From positions 1,798,001-1,862,000 of the forward strand of contig NZ_CP045701.2 of assembly GCF_009601685.2 (NCBI RefSeq): a DNA stretch of 64,000 bases, read 5' to 3'. Positions 26,201 to 33,895 of this stretch are shown here, piece after piece; position 1 is the stretch's first letter; each line of letters begins with the position of its first letter. The stretch comes from Pseudomonas brassicacearum (lineage in GTDB: Bacteria; Pseudomonadota; Gammaproteobacteria; Pseudomonadales; Pseudomonadaceae). A program made the translations under genes and the position numbers. The notes beneath the pieces were generated by a model that saw only the letters and a list, made by a program, of their open reading frames with translations, made no database searches and was not told the DNA's origin.

Positions 26201-28294
26201 ATGGCAATCCCGGACGCCCTGAGTCAGCAGCGCAATACGCATCGCCTGCTGCAACCGACCGTCAAATCGCACCTGTCCTACACGTTGCTTTGCGCCCTGG
26301 TGATGATGGTCATGTTCAGCCTGCTGCGCGTGGCGCTGCTGGTCTATAACCGCGAGATGATCCTCGACACCCCGGCCTCGACCTTCGTTGAAGCGTTCGT
26401 CAACGGCCTGCGTTTCGACTTGCGCCTGGTGGTCTACCTCAGCATTCCGTTATTGCTGGCGTTGTTCAGCACAAGGGCCATGGCGGCTCGTGGGTTCTTT
26501 CGTTTCTGGCTGACCGTTACCTCCAGCATCGCGCTGTTCCTGGGCTTGATGGAAATGGATTTCTACCGTGAATTCCACCAGCGCCTCAACGGCCTGGTCT
26601 TCCAGTATGTCAAGGAAGACCCGAAAACCGTGATGAGCATGCTCTGGTACGGTTTCCCGGTGGTGCGCTACCTGCTGGCGTGGGCCGGCGGTACTCTCAT
26701 CCTCAGCCTGGCGTTCAAGGGCGCCGACCGCGCCACGCGTCCCCGCGGGCCGTTCAGTGGCGGCACAATCGGCACCCGGCAGGTCGCCCCGTGGTATGGG
26801 CGTGTCGTGGTGTTCGTCGTTTGCCTGCTGGTCGCCGTGACAGCCGCGCGTGGCACCTTGCGCCAAGGGCCGCCCCTGCGCTGGGGCGACGTCTACACCA
26901 CCGATTCGAACTTCGCCAACCAGTTGGGCCTCAATGGCACGCTGTCGCTAGTGGCCGCAGCCAAGAACCGGATGTCCGAAGAGCGTGACAACATCTGGAA
27001 GGCCACCCTCGAGCAACCGCTGGCGCAGCAGACCGTGCGCGACATGCTGGTGATGCCCGACGATAAACTCGTGGACCCCGAGACAGCCGCCGTGCGCCGC
27101 GACTACACGCCGCCGGCGGACAAGACCCTGCCGATCAAGAACGTGGTCGTGATTCTCATGGAAAGCATGGCCGGTCACTCGGTGGGCGCCCTGGGTGCGC
27201 CGGGCAACATCACGCCTTACCTGGACAAGCTGTCCAAGGAAGGCCTGCTGTTCGACCGTTTTTTCTCCAACGGCACCCACACCCACCAAGGCATGTTCGC
27301 CACCATGGCGTGTTTCCCGAACCTGCCGGGTTTCGAATACCTGATGCAGACGCCGGAGGGCAGCCACAAGCTGTCGGGCCTGCCGCAACTGCTCAGCGCC
27401 CGTGACTACGACGATGTGTATGTCTACAACGGCGATTTTGCCTGGGACAACCAGTCGGGTTTCTTCAGCAGCCAGGGCATGACCACGTTCATCGGGCGTA
27501 ACGACTTCGTGAACCCGGTGTTCTCCGATCCGACCTGGGGCGTGTCCGACCAGGACATGTTCGACCGTGGCCTGATCGAGCTCAAGGCGCGGGAAAACGG
27601 CAAGCCGTTCTATGCCTTGCTGCAAACCCTGTCCAACCACACGCCCTATGCGTTGCCGACGCCGTTGCCAGTCGAGCGGGTCACCGATCGTGGCAGCCTG
27701 AACGAACACCTGACCGCCATGCGCTACTCCGACTGGGCGTTGGGCCAGTTCTTCGAGAAGGCCCGCAAGGAGCCTTATTTCAAGGAAACCCTGTTCGTCG
27801 TGGTCGGCGACCATGGCTTTGGCAACGAACGTCAGATCACCGAGATGGACCTGGGCCGTTTCAACGTGCCGATGCTGTTGATCGGCCCGGGCGTCCAGGA
27901 AAAATTCGGCCAGCGTAACCACACCGTGGGCACCCAGGTCGACATCGTGCCGACCATCATGGGCCGGATCGGTGGGCAAGTACGCAACCAGTGCTGGGGC
28001 CGGGACCTGTTGAACCTGCCGCAAGGCGATCCCGGTTTTGGTGTGATCAAGCCGTCGGGCAGTGATCAGACCACCGCGATCATCCGGGGTGACACCGTCC
28101 TGATGCTACCGAAGGAAAAGGAAATGGCACCGAAGATGTATCGCTATGAACTGGGCGCCAACCCGCATGCGCAAATCATCCCGGATGCACCTGACACTGC
28201 CGAGATGAAACTCAAGCTCGAAGCTTTCCTGCAAACCGCGACCAAGAGCCTGTTGGATAACACCGCTGGTGTCGTGGACGGCAAGCCGGACTGA
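26201..28294 (+). CDS. LTA synthase family / sulfatase-fold membrane phosphotransferase
   Basis: 697-residue inner-membrane protein. About five N-terminal membrane helices (within residues 20-240) precede a periplasmic alkaline-phosphatase-fold domain. Motifs are VVILMESMAGHSVGALG, the probable nucleophile Thr in NGTHTHQGMFATMACFPN, DWALGQFFEKA, and the metal site VVGDHGFGNE. In Gram-negatives these enzymes transfer head-group phosphates to periplasmic glycans or lipids; the substrate cannot be told from sequence. The ATG at 26201 gives MAIPDALSQQRN; AGGGT lies about 11 bp upstream. The open frame continues up to 26126, but that extension is atypical. An intrinsic terminator follows, so it is monocistronic. 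Confidence 0.9.
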   Translation: MAIPDALSQQRNTHRLLQPTVKSHLSYTLLCALVMMVMFSLLRVALLVYNREMILDTPASTFVEAFVNGLRFDLRLVVYLSIPLLLALFSTRAMAARGFFRFWLTVTSSIALFLGLMEMDFYREFHQRLNGLVFQYVKEDPKTVMSMLWYGFPVVRYLLAWAGGTLILSLAFKGADRATRPRGPFSGGTIGTRQVAPWYGRVVVFVVCLLVAVTAARGTLRQGPPLRWGDVYTTDSNFANQLGLNGTLSLVAAAKNRMSEERDNIWKATLEQPLAQQTVRDMLVMPDDKLVDPETAAVRRDYTPPADKTLPIKNVVVILMESMAGHSVGALGAPGNITPYLDKLSKEGLLFDRFFSNGTHTHQGMFATMACFPNLPGFEYLMQTPEGSHKLSGLPQLLSARDYDDVYVYNGDFAWDNQSGFFSSQGMTTFIGRNDFVNPVFSDPTWGVSDQDMFDRGLIELKARENGKPFYALLQTLSNHTPYALPTPLPVERVTDRGSLNEHLTAMRYSDWALGQFFEKARKEPYFKETLFVVVGDHGFGNERQITEMDLGRFNVPMLLIGPGVQEKFGQRNHTVGTQVDIVPTIMGRIGGQVRNQCWGRDLLNLPQGDPGFGVIKPSGSDQTTAIIRGDTVLMLPKEKEMAPKMYRYELGANPHAQIIPDAPDTAEMKLKLEAFLQTATKSLLDNTAGVVDGKPD

Positions 28295-28310
28295 TAAACG
28301 GTGCACATAA

Positions 28311-28340
28311 AAAAGAGGCCTGCAAAGGCCTCTTTTTTTT
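28311..28340 (+). terminator. Intrinsic terminator after the LTA-synthase-like gene
   Basis: AAGAGGCCT-GCAA-AGGCCTCTT hairpin (9-bp perfect stem, GNRA-type loop) followed by eight T. The A run on the other side may also let it serve the convergent DUF3309 gene. Confidence 0.92.
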
Positions 28341-28356
28341 GCGCTTACTTAGTGGT

Positions 28357-28509
28357 TTATATCTTGCCCAGTAGTAGCAGGACCAACAGCACCACCAATA
28401 CCACACCGATGATACCGGACGGGCCGTAACCCCAACTTCTGGAGTGGGGGAAGACTGGGAGACCACCGATCAGCAGGAGGATCAGGATAATGATAAGTAT
28501 TGTGCCCAT
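28357..28509 (-). CDS. DUF3309 micro-protein (very hydrophobic)
   Basis: 50-residue protein MGTILIIILILLLIGGLPVF, then PHSRSWGYGPSGIIG and a second hydrophobic stretch ending LLLLGKI. Two membrane segments are separated by the conserved polar PHSRSWGYGPSG hinge, the hallmark of the DUF3309 family. AAGGAAAT lies about 6 bp before the ATG. Function is unknown; the family is widespread in proteobacteria as small membrane peptides. The gene is converging with the preceding gene and shares its terminator hairpin. Confidence 0.9.
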   Translation of the reverse strand: MGTILIIILILLLIGGLPVFPHSRSWGYGPSGIIGVVLVVLLVLLLLGKI

Positions 28510-28740
28510 TGTAGATTTCCTTATTGGTCAGTTCTGGAGTGATGCAACTTCCAACTACCAGCGCGCATGCGTTAAATCCGGGCGGCTTAATAAGTCCGAC
28601 CGTCGCGCCTTGTAAAAAATTCAAAGTTTTTATACGGCTACGGTTTGCCTTCGCCATTCAGCAATCTGATGGAGCGTGGGTCTGTTGAACGCCTTCGCTA
28701 CACTCGACCCATCTCTCCCGGAACAACAAGGCTGTTTGCT

Positions 28741-29556
28741 ATGCAAAATCGCATGATGATCACTGGTGCGGGCTCCGGCCTGGGTCGCGAAATCGCGCTG
28801 CGCTGGGCCCGCGAAGGATGGCGCTTGGCCTTATCGGATGTCAGCGAGCCAGGCCTTGTGGAAACCCTCAAGTTAGTGCGTGGTGCTGGTGGCGACGGCT
28901 TCATCCAGCGTTGCGATGTGCGCGACTACAGCCAGTTGACTGCGTTCGCCCAGGCCTGCGAAGAGAAGTTCGGCGGTATCGATATCATCGTCAACAATGC
29001 CGGCGTGGCCTCGGGCGGCTTCTTCAGCGAACTCTCCCTGGAGGATTGGGACTGGCAGATCGCAATCAACCTGATGGGCGTGGTCAAGGGCTGCAAGGCG
29101 TTCCTGCCGCTGCTGGAAAAGAGTCGCGGCAAGATCATCAACATCGCTTCCATGGCAGCCCTGATGCAGGGCCCGGCCATGAGCAACTACAACGTGGCCA
29201 AGGCGGGTGTCGTGGCGCTCTCGGAGAGCCTGCTGGTGGAGCTGGCGCAGCAGGAAATTGGCGTACACGTGGTGTGCCCGTCATTCTTCCAGACCAATCT
29301 GCTGGACTCCTTCCGCGGTCCGACCCCGGCCATGAAAGCCCAGGTTGGCAAGTTGCTGGAAAGCTCACCGATCAGCGCCACGGATATTGCCGACTACATC
29401 TACCAGCAGGTCGCCCAAGGCGAGTTCATGATCCTGCCCCACGAACAGGGACGCATGGCTTGGGCCCTCAAGCAGAAGAATCCCCAGTTGTTGTACGACG
29501 AAATGACCGTCATGGCCGACAAGATGCGCGCCAAGGCCCGGCAAAACCTCAATTGA
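28741..29556 (+). CDS. SDR family oxidoreductase
   Basis: 271-residue short-chain dehydrogenase/reductase. The cofactor motif TGAGSGLGREIA is at the N-terminus (about residues 8-19), then NNAGVASGG (about 85-93), the catalytic Ser in INIASMAALMQ and the YxxxK motif in SNYNVAKAG. The C-terminal part ([21 protein letters not shown]) is typical of the SDR subgroup annotated as general oxidoreductases. Substrate is unknown. The ATG at 28741 is preferred over an open extension to 28645, because the protein then begins right before the Rossmann strand. A small membrane protein gene follows. Confidence 0.92.
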   Translation: MQNRMMITGAGSGLGREIALRWAREGWRLALSDVSEPGLVETLKLVRGAGGDGFIQRCDVRDYSQLTAFAQACEEKFGGIDIIVNNAGVASGGFFSELSLEDWDWQIAINLMGVVKGCKAFLPLLEKSRGKIINIASMAALMQGPAMSNYNVAKAGVVALSESLLVELAQQEIGVHVVCPSFFQTNLLDSFRGPTPAMKAQVGKLLESSPISATDIADYIYQQVAQGEFMILPHEQGRMAWALKQKNPQLLYDEMTVMADKMRAKARQNLN

Positions 29557-29613
29557 CCTGGCTGCCCGATGTCCTCAGGATGGCGCCATTCGGCCTTCCT
29601 GATGGACATCTGC

Positions 29614-29946
29614 ATGCTCAATTACCTGTGGTTTTTTCTCGCCGCGCTGTTTGAGATCGCTGGCTGCTACGCCTTCTGGATGTGGCTGCGTCAGGGCAAG
29701 AGCGCCTGGTGGATCGCCCCGGCGTTGCTCAGCCTCACGTTGTTCGCCCTGTTGCTGACCCGCGTCGAAGCGACGTACGCCGGGCGCGCCTACGCCGCCT
29801 ACGGCGGTCTCTATATCATTGCCTCCATTGGCTGGCTGGCGGTGGTGGAGCGGGTCCGGCCACTGGGCTCCGACTGGATTGGCGTGGCGCTCTGCGTGTT
29901 GGGGGCGAGTGTGATTCTGTTCGGGCCGCGGCTCTCGGCGCCCTGA
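29614..29946 (+). CDS. YnfA family membrane protein
   Basis: 110-residue protein with four membrane helices starting [22 protein letters not shown]. The family signature [24 protein letters not shown] stretch is seen as [19 protein letters not shown]. YnfA proteins are related to small multidrug transporters of the EmrE type; transport activity here is inferred from family only. In-frame ATG at 29602 is an alternative start. Located 57 bp after the SDR gene, possibly co-transcribed. Confidence 0.93.
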   Translation: MLNYLWFFLAALFEIAGCYAFWMWLRQGKSAWWIAPALLSLTLFALLLTRVEATYAGRAYAAYGGLYIIASIGWLAVVERVRPLGSDWIGVALCVLGASVILFGPRLSAP

Positions 29947-30097
29947 AATAACGGTCGGTCCGACAGGGTTTTGCAGGAAGTTTCCGTCAGTCACAAGAAC
30001 TTTGCTTGTAGGGCCTTACTGAATTCTCGCGGGTGTCTTGAGAACAGGAAACAGGCCGGGCATGGTCAGGGTCCAGACATTCTTAAGGACAAGAACC

Positions 30098-30298
30098 ATG
30101 CTTGTATTAAGCCGCGCTGTAGGTGAGTTGATTTCCATCGGTGACGATATTTCCGTCCGTGTGCTGTCGGTCAGTGGCGGCACGGTGCGTTTTGGCGTGG
30201 AAGCGCCACGGCACGTCGATGTCCATCGCTCCGAAATCTACGACAAGATCCAGAAGAAAAAGGCCCATGCCACCCGCAAGGCCTGTTCAGTCGAATAG
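30098..30298 (+). CDS. csrA: CsrA/RsmA family RNA-binding regulator (paralogue)
   Basis: 66-residue CsrA-type protein starting [16 protein letters not shown]. The RNA-contacting residues known for CsrA are present: the LVLSR edge strand near the N-terminus and R44 in VDVHRSEIY. It differs from the classical RsmA (which starts MLILTRR) and has a longer basic C-terminal tail ([17 protein letters not shown]), so it is a secondary paralogue. AAGGAC lies 7-8 bp before the ATG. The last 12 bp overlap the 3' end of the convergent yheU gene. Confidence 0.93.
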   Translation: MLVLSRAVGELISIGDDISVRVLSVSGGTVRFGVEAPRHVDVHRSEIYDKIQKKKAHATRKACSVE

Positions 30299-30514
30299 GT
30301 GTTTGGGCACGTCGTGCTTGAGCATCAGTTGGCACTGTTCACTTTCGGGGTCGAAGACGATCAACGCCTGGCCTTTGGTCAGGGCTTGCCTGACCCGCAG
30401 AACCCGCGTTTCCAGGGGCGTGTCGTCACCATTGTCGGTGCCGTCGCGGGTCACGAAATCCTCGATCAGGCGGGTGAGCGTATCGACTTCGAGTTGATCG
30501 TGGGGGATGAGCAT
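30287..30514 (-). CDS. YheU family protein
   Basis: 75-residue protein [20 protein letters not shown], with [20 protein letters not shown] and [18 protein letters not shown], which matches the YheU/UPF0270 family over its whole length. Function is unknown. It overlaps the 3' end of the convergent csrA paralogue by 12 bp, so the two mRNAs have complementary 3' ends. Confidence 0.92.
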   Translation of the reverse strand: MLIPHDQLEVDTLTRLIEDFVTRDGTDNGDDTPLETRVLRVRQALTKGQALIVFDPESEQCQLMLKHDVPKHLFD

Positions 30515-30602
30515 GGGGTACCTCGGCTAGACAATAGGGCGATGCTACGGCCAACGGGCTTTTGCGGCTAGCCTTGGGTTCTATGGGGCTGTTCTGGCCC
30601 CA

Positions 30603-30659
30603 TCGTGAGCAAGCTCCCACAATGGCGCACCCTGTGGGAGCGAGCTTGCTCGCGATGGC
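30603..30659. repeat. REPIN (short), copy 1
   Basis: Inverted pair GAGCAAGCTCCCAC ... GTGGGAGCGAGCTTGCTCGCGA with a short middle, between yheU and the M42 peptidase. This is the REP type of fluorescent pseudomonads, distinct from the mosaic repeats. Confidence 0.88.
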
Positions 30660-30685
30660 AATAGCCCAGTCAGTGAAGTGTTGGA

Positions 30686-31876
30686 TCAGCTATCGGAGCG
30701 CTGTCCCACCAGGCTATCCACCGGCGGCACCCGGGTATCACTTTCCATCTGCGTATCGTGTTCGATCTGATGACTGAAGCGGTCCAGTGAGCCTTGGGCT
30801 GGTTGCGCGTCGCTGGCGAACACCGGCGGGCTGAGGATGTAGGCGCCGAGCAGGCGGCTGAGGGCGGCCAGGCTGTCGATGTGGGTGCGTTCGTAGCCAT
30901 GGGTGGCGTCGCAGCCGAAGGCGAGCAGGGCAGTGCGGATATCGTGGCCGGCGGTGATGGCCGAATGAGCGTCGCTGAAGTAGTAGCGGAACAGGTCGCG
31001 GCGTGCCGGTACCTCGTTCTCCTTGGCCAGTTTCAACAAATGCCGCGACAGGTGATAGTCGTAGGGGCCACCGGAGTCCTGCATGGCCACGCTGACAGAA
31101 TGTTCGCTTGAGTGCTGGCCAGGGGCGACGGGCGCGATGTCGATGCCGACGAATTCACTGACGTCCCAAGGCAATGCGGCCGCTGCACCGCTGCCGGTTT
31201 CCTCGGTGATGGTGAACAGTGGGTGACAATCGATCAGCAGTTCTTCGCCGCTGTCGACAATCGCCTTGAGCGCCGCCAGCAGCGCCGCGACCCCGGCCTT
31301 GTCGTCCAGGTGCCGGGCGCTGATGTGGCCGCTTTCGGTGAATTCCGGCAAAGGATCGAAGGCGACGTAGTCGCCGATGCCTACACCCAGGGTTTCGCAA
31401 TCGGCGCGGGTGGCGCAATAGGCGTCCAGGCGCAGCTCGATGTGGTCCCAACTGATGGGCAGTTCATCCACGGCGGTATTGAATGCGTGTCCGGACGCCA
31501 TCAATGGCAGCACGCTGCCACGGATCACGCCGGTGTCGGTAAACAGGCTGACCCGGCTGCCTTCGGCAAATCGGCTGGACCAGCAACCCACCGGGGCCAG
31601 GGTCAGGCGGCCGTTGTCCTTGATGGCCCGCACCGAGGCACCGATGGTATCCAGGTGCGCCGACACGGCCCGGTCGGGGCTGCTCTTGCGGCCTTTGAGC
31701 GTGGCGCGGATGGTGCCACGGCGGGTCATTTCAAAATCGATACCCAGCTCTTCGAGCCGCTCGGCGACATAGCGCACGATGGTGTCGGTAAAGCCGGTAG
31801 GGCTGGGAATGGCGAGCATCTCCAGCAGGACCTTTCGCAGGTATTCGAGATCCGGTTCGGGAATTTTACTGATCAT
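30686..31876 (-). CDS. Osmoprotectant NAGGN system M42 family peptidase
   Basis: 396-residue metallopeptidase of the M42/M20 type that is the third member of the N-acetylglutaminylglutamine amide (NAGGN) cluster. Metal ligands can be placed at SAHLDTIGA (His/Asp), DDKAG (bridging Asp), the Glu pair in TITEETGSGAA, GIDIAPV, and the C-terminal His in GYERTHIDSL. Its exact job is not established; breakdown or trimming of the dipeptide is possible. It is downstream of the two biosynthesis genes on the same strand, but a 270-bp space with a repeat lies between, so coupling with them is uncertain. Confidence 0.93.
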   Translation of the reverse strand: MISKIPEPDLEYLRKVLLEMLAIPSPTGFTDTIVRYVAERLEELGIDFEMTRRGTIRATLKGRKSSPDRAVSAHLDTIGASVRAIKDNGRLTLAPVGCWSSRFAEGSRVSLFTDTGVIRGSVLPLMASGHAFNTAVDELPISWDHIELRLDAYCATRADCETLGVGIGDYVAFDPLPEFTESGHISARHLDDKAGVAALLAALKAIVDSGEELLIDCHPLFTITEETGSGAAAALPWDVSEFVGIDIAPVAPGQHSSEHSVSVAMQDSGGPYDYHLSRHLLKLAKENEVPARRDLFRYYFSDAHSAITAGHDIRTALLAFGCDATHGYERTHIDSLAALSRLLGAYILSPPVFASDAQPAQGSLDRFSHQIEHDTQMESDTRVPPVDSLVGQRSDS

Positions 31877-31948
31877 GGAAACTCCTCACGGAACATTGAG
31901 TTGAAGTACGGAAACCCTGTGGCGAGGGAGCATGCTTGCGCTGGACTT

Positions 31949-32098
31949 TGTAGGAGCTGGCGAAGCCTGCGATCTTTTGATCTTTTGATCTTTTGATCTT
32001 TTGATCTTTCGCTTGAGATTCAAGTGTTCTTGGAAAGATCGCAGCCTCGTTGCACTCGACAGCTCCTACACAGCTCCTACACAGCTCTTGCACAGTTC
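31949..32098. repeat. Mosaic inverted repeat, copy 5, with 11-bp tandem units
   Basis: Left arm GTAGGAGCTGGCGAAGCC, right arm CCTCGTTGCACTCGACAGCT. The core has TTTTGATC with an 8-bp period (four units) and CTTGA-GAT-TCAAG. Four 11-bp units of the CAGCTCCTACA type follow (about 32059-32098). It splits the NAGGN gene cluster. Confidence 0.92.
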
Positions 32099-32146
32099 TT
32101 ACGTCGCAGCTTTGCGCGAGCAAGCTTCTTCGGCACAGAAGAAGAG

Positions 32147-33892
32147 CTAGGCCACCACCTGGCTATGGGGAAACAACAAATCCACAAAGCGTTCGGCGGT
32201 GGGTTGTGGTTCGTGGTTGGCCAGGCCTGCGCGTTCGTTGGCTTCGATGAACACGTACTCGGGTTGATCGGCCGCCGGCACCAACAGGTCGAGGCCGACC
32301 ATGGGGATGTCCAGTGCCCGCGCGGCGCGCACCGCCGCATCTGCGAGGGTCGGATGCAGGATCCCGGTGACATCCTCCAGCACGCCGCCGGTATGAAGGT
32401 TCGCCGTACGCCGCACGAACAGATGCTCCCCAGCGGGCAGCACGCTGTCGTAGTCGAACCCTGCTGCGCTGAGCGTGCGCAGGGTTTCGGCATCCATCGG
32501 GATTTTACTTTCGCCGCCCGTGGCCGCTTGCCGTCGTCGGCTCTGGGCTTCGATCAATGCGCCAATGGTGTGCCGGCCATCGCCGATCACCTCCGCCGGC
32601 CGCCGGATCGCCGCCGCCGCCACTTCAAAGCCGATCACCAGGATGCGCAGGTCCAGCCCCTCGTGGAAACTTTCCAGCAGGACCTGGCTGTCGAACTGCC
32701 GGGCCGCTTCGATGGCACTCTGCACCTCCTCGATGGTGCGCAGGTCTACCGCCACGCCTTGGCCCTGTTCACCGTCCAGCGGCTTGACCACCACCCGTTC
32801 GTGCTCGTCGAGAAACGCCAGGTTGTCATCGGCATTGCCCGCCAACTGTTGGGCCGGCAGGTTCAGGCCGGCGTTTTTCAGCACTTTGTGGGTCAGGCTT
32901 TTGTTCTGGCACAGGGTCATGCTGATGGCGCTGGTCAGGTCGCTCAAGGATTCGCGGCAGCGCACCCGGCGGCTGCCGTGGACCAGGGTGAACAAGCCGG
33001 CCTCGGCATCGTCCACCTGCACGTCGATGCCTCGACGGTGAGCCTCTTCGACAATGATTCGCGCATAAGGATTGAACTGCGCTTCGGGGCCTGGTCCCAG
33101 GAACAACGGTTGGTTGATGCCGTTCTTGCGTTTGATGGCGAAGGTCGAGAGATTGCGAAAGCCGAGTTTGGCGTAGAGGTTTTTCGCCAGGCGATTGTCA
33201 TGCAACACCGACAGGTCGAGGTAACTCAAGCCACGGCTCATGAAATGCTCGATGAGGTGACGTACCAGCACTTCACCCACGCCGGGCCGTGGGCATTGCG
33301 GGTCTACGGCCAGGCACCAGAGGCTGCTGCCGTTTTCGGGGTCGTTGAAGGCTTTCTGGTGATTCAGGCCCATGACGCTGCCGATCACCGAACCGGTATC
33401 GTCATCTTCGGCCAGCCAGTAGACCGGGCCACCCTCATGGCGCGGGGTCAGGCGCAGCGGGTCGATGGGCAGCATGCCACGGGCTTGGTAGAGCTGGTTG
33501 ATGGCCTGCCAGTCGGTCTCGCCCTGGGCCCGGCGAATCCGAAAGCCGCGGAACACCCGTGTGGCCTGGCGATAGTCGCTGAACCACAGGCGCAAGGTGT
33601 CGGATGGATCGAGGAACAGTTGTGCCGGTTCCAGCCCCAGCACTTGCTGGGGCGCGGCCACGTACAAGGCGATGTCGCGTTCGCCGGGTTGTTCGTTGAG
33701 CAGTTCCCGGGCCAGGCTTGCCGGGTCCGGGAAGGTGTGGCCGATCAAAAGTCGGCCCCAGCCGCAATGCACCGCGATCGGGTCGGCACCCAATTCGCTG
33801 CCGTCTTCGGCCAGGCGTGCCTGCAGGCGTTCGTAGGAGGGCGCCTGGCCGCGCAAGAGGCGTTGGTTGTGAACGGTTGCATGAGGTTTCAT
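32147..33892 (-). CDS. ngg: N-acetylglutaminylglutamine synthetase
   Basis: 581-residue two-domain enzyme of NAGGN synthesis. The N-terminal part (about 1-270) holds a GNAT acetyltransferase fold (WCLAVDPQCPRPGVGEVLVR is the acetyl-CoA loop region). The C-terminal part (about 290-575) is an ATP-grasp ligase (VVVKPLDGEQGQGVAVDL, GLDLRILVIG, VGLDLLVPAADQPEYVF and FIEANERAGL). Together these fit acetylation and joining of glutamine residues to give N-acetylglutaminylglutamine. It begins 3 bp after the amidotransferase, so both are co-translated. The product is an osmolyte made under salt stress in pseudomonads and rhizobia. Confidence 0.95.
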   Translation of the reverse strand: MKPHATVHNQRLLRGQAPSYERLQARLAEDGSELGADPIAVHCGWGRLLIGHTFPDPASLARELLNEQPGERDIALYVAAPQQVLGLEPAQLFLDPSDTLRLWFSDYRQATRVFRGFRIRRAQGETDWQAINQLYQARGMLPIDPLRLTPRHEGGPVYWLAEDDDTGSVIGSVMGLNHQKAFNDPENGSSLWCLAVDPQCPRPGVGEVLVRHLIEHFMSRGLSYLDLSVLHDNRLAKNLYAKLGFRNLSTFAIKRKNGINQPLFLGPGPEAQFNPYARIIVEEAHRRGIDVQVDDAEAGLFTLVHGSRRVRCRESLSDLTSAISMTLCQNKSLTHKVLKNAGLNLPAQQLAGNADDNLAFLDEHERVVVKPLDGEQGQGVAVDLRTIEEVQSAIEAARQFDSQVLLESFHEGLDLRILVIGFEVAAAAIRRPAEVIGDGRHTIGALIEAQSRRRQAATGGESKIPMDAETLRTLSAAGFDYDSVLPAGEHLFVRRTANLHTGGVLEDVTGILHPTLADAAVRAARALDIPMVGLDLLVPAADQPEYVFIEANERAGLANHEPQPTAERFVDLLFPHSQVVA

Positions 33893-33895
33893 CGA

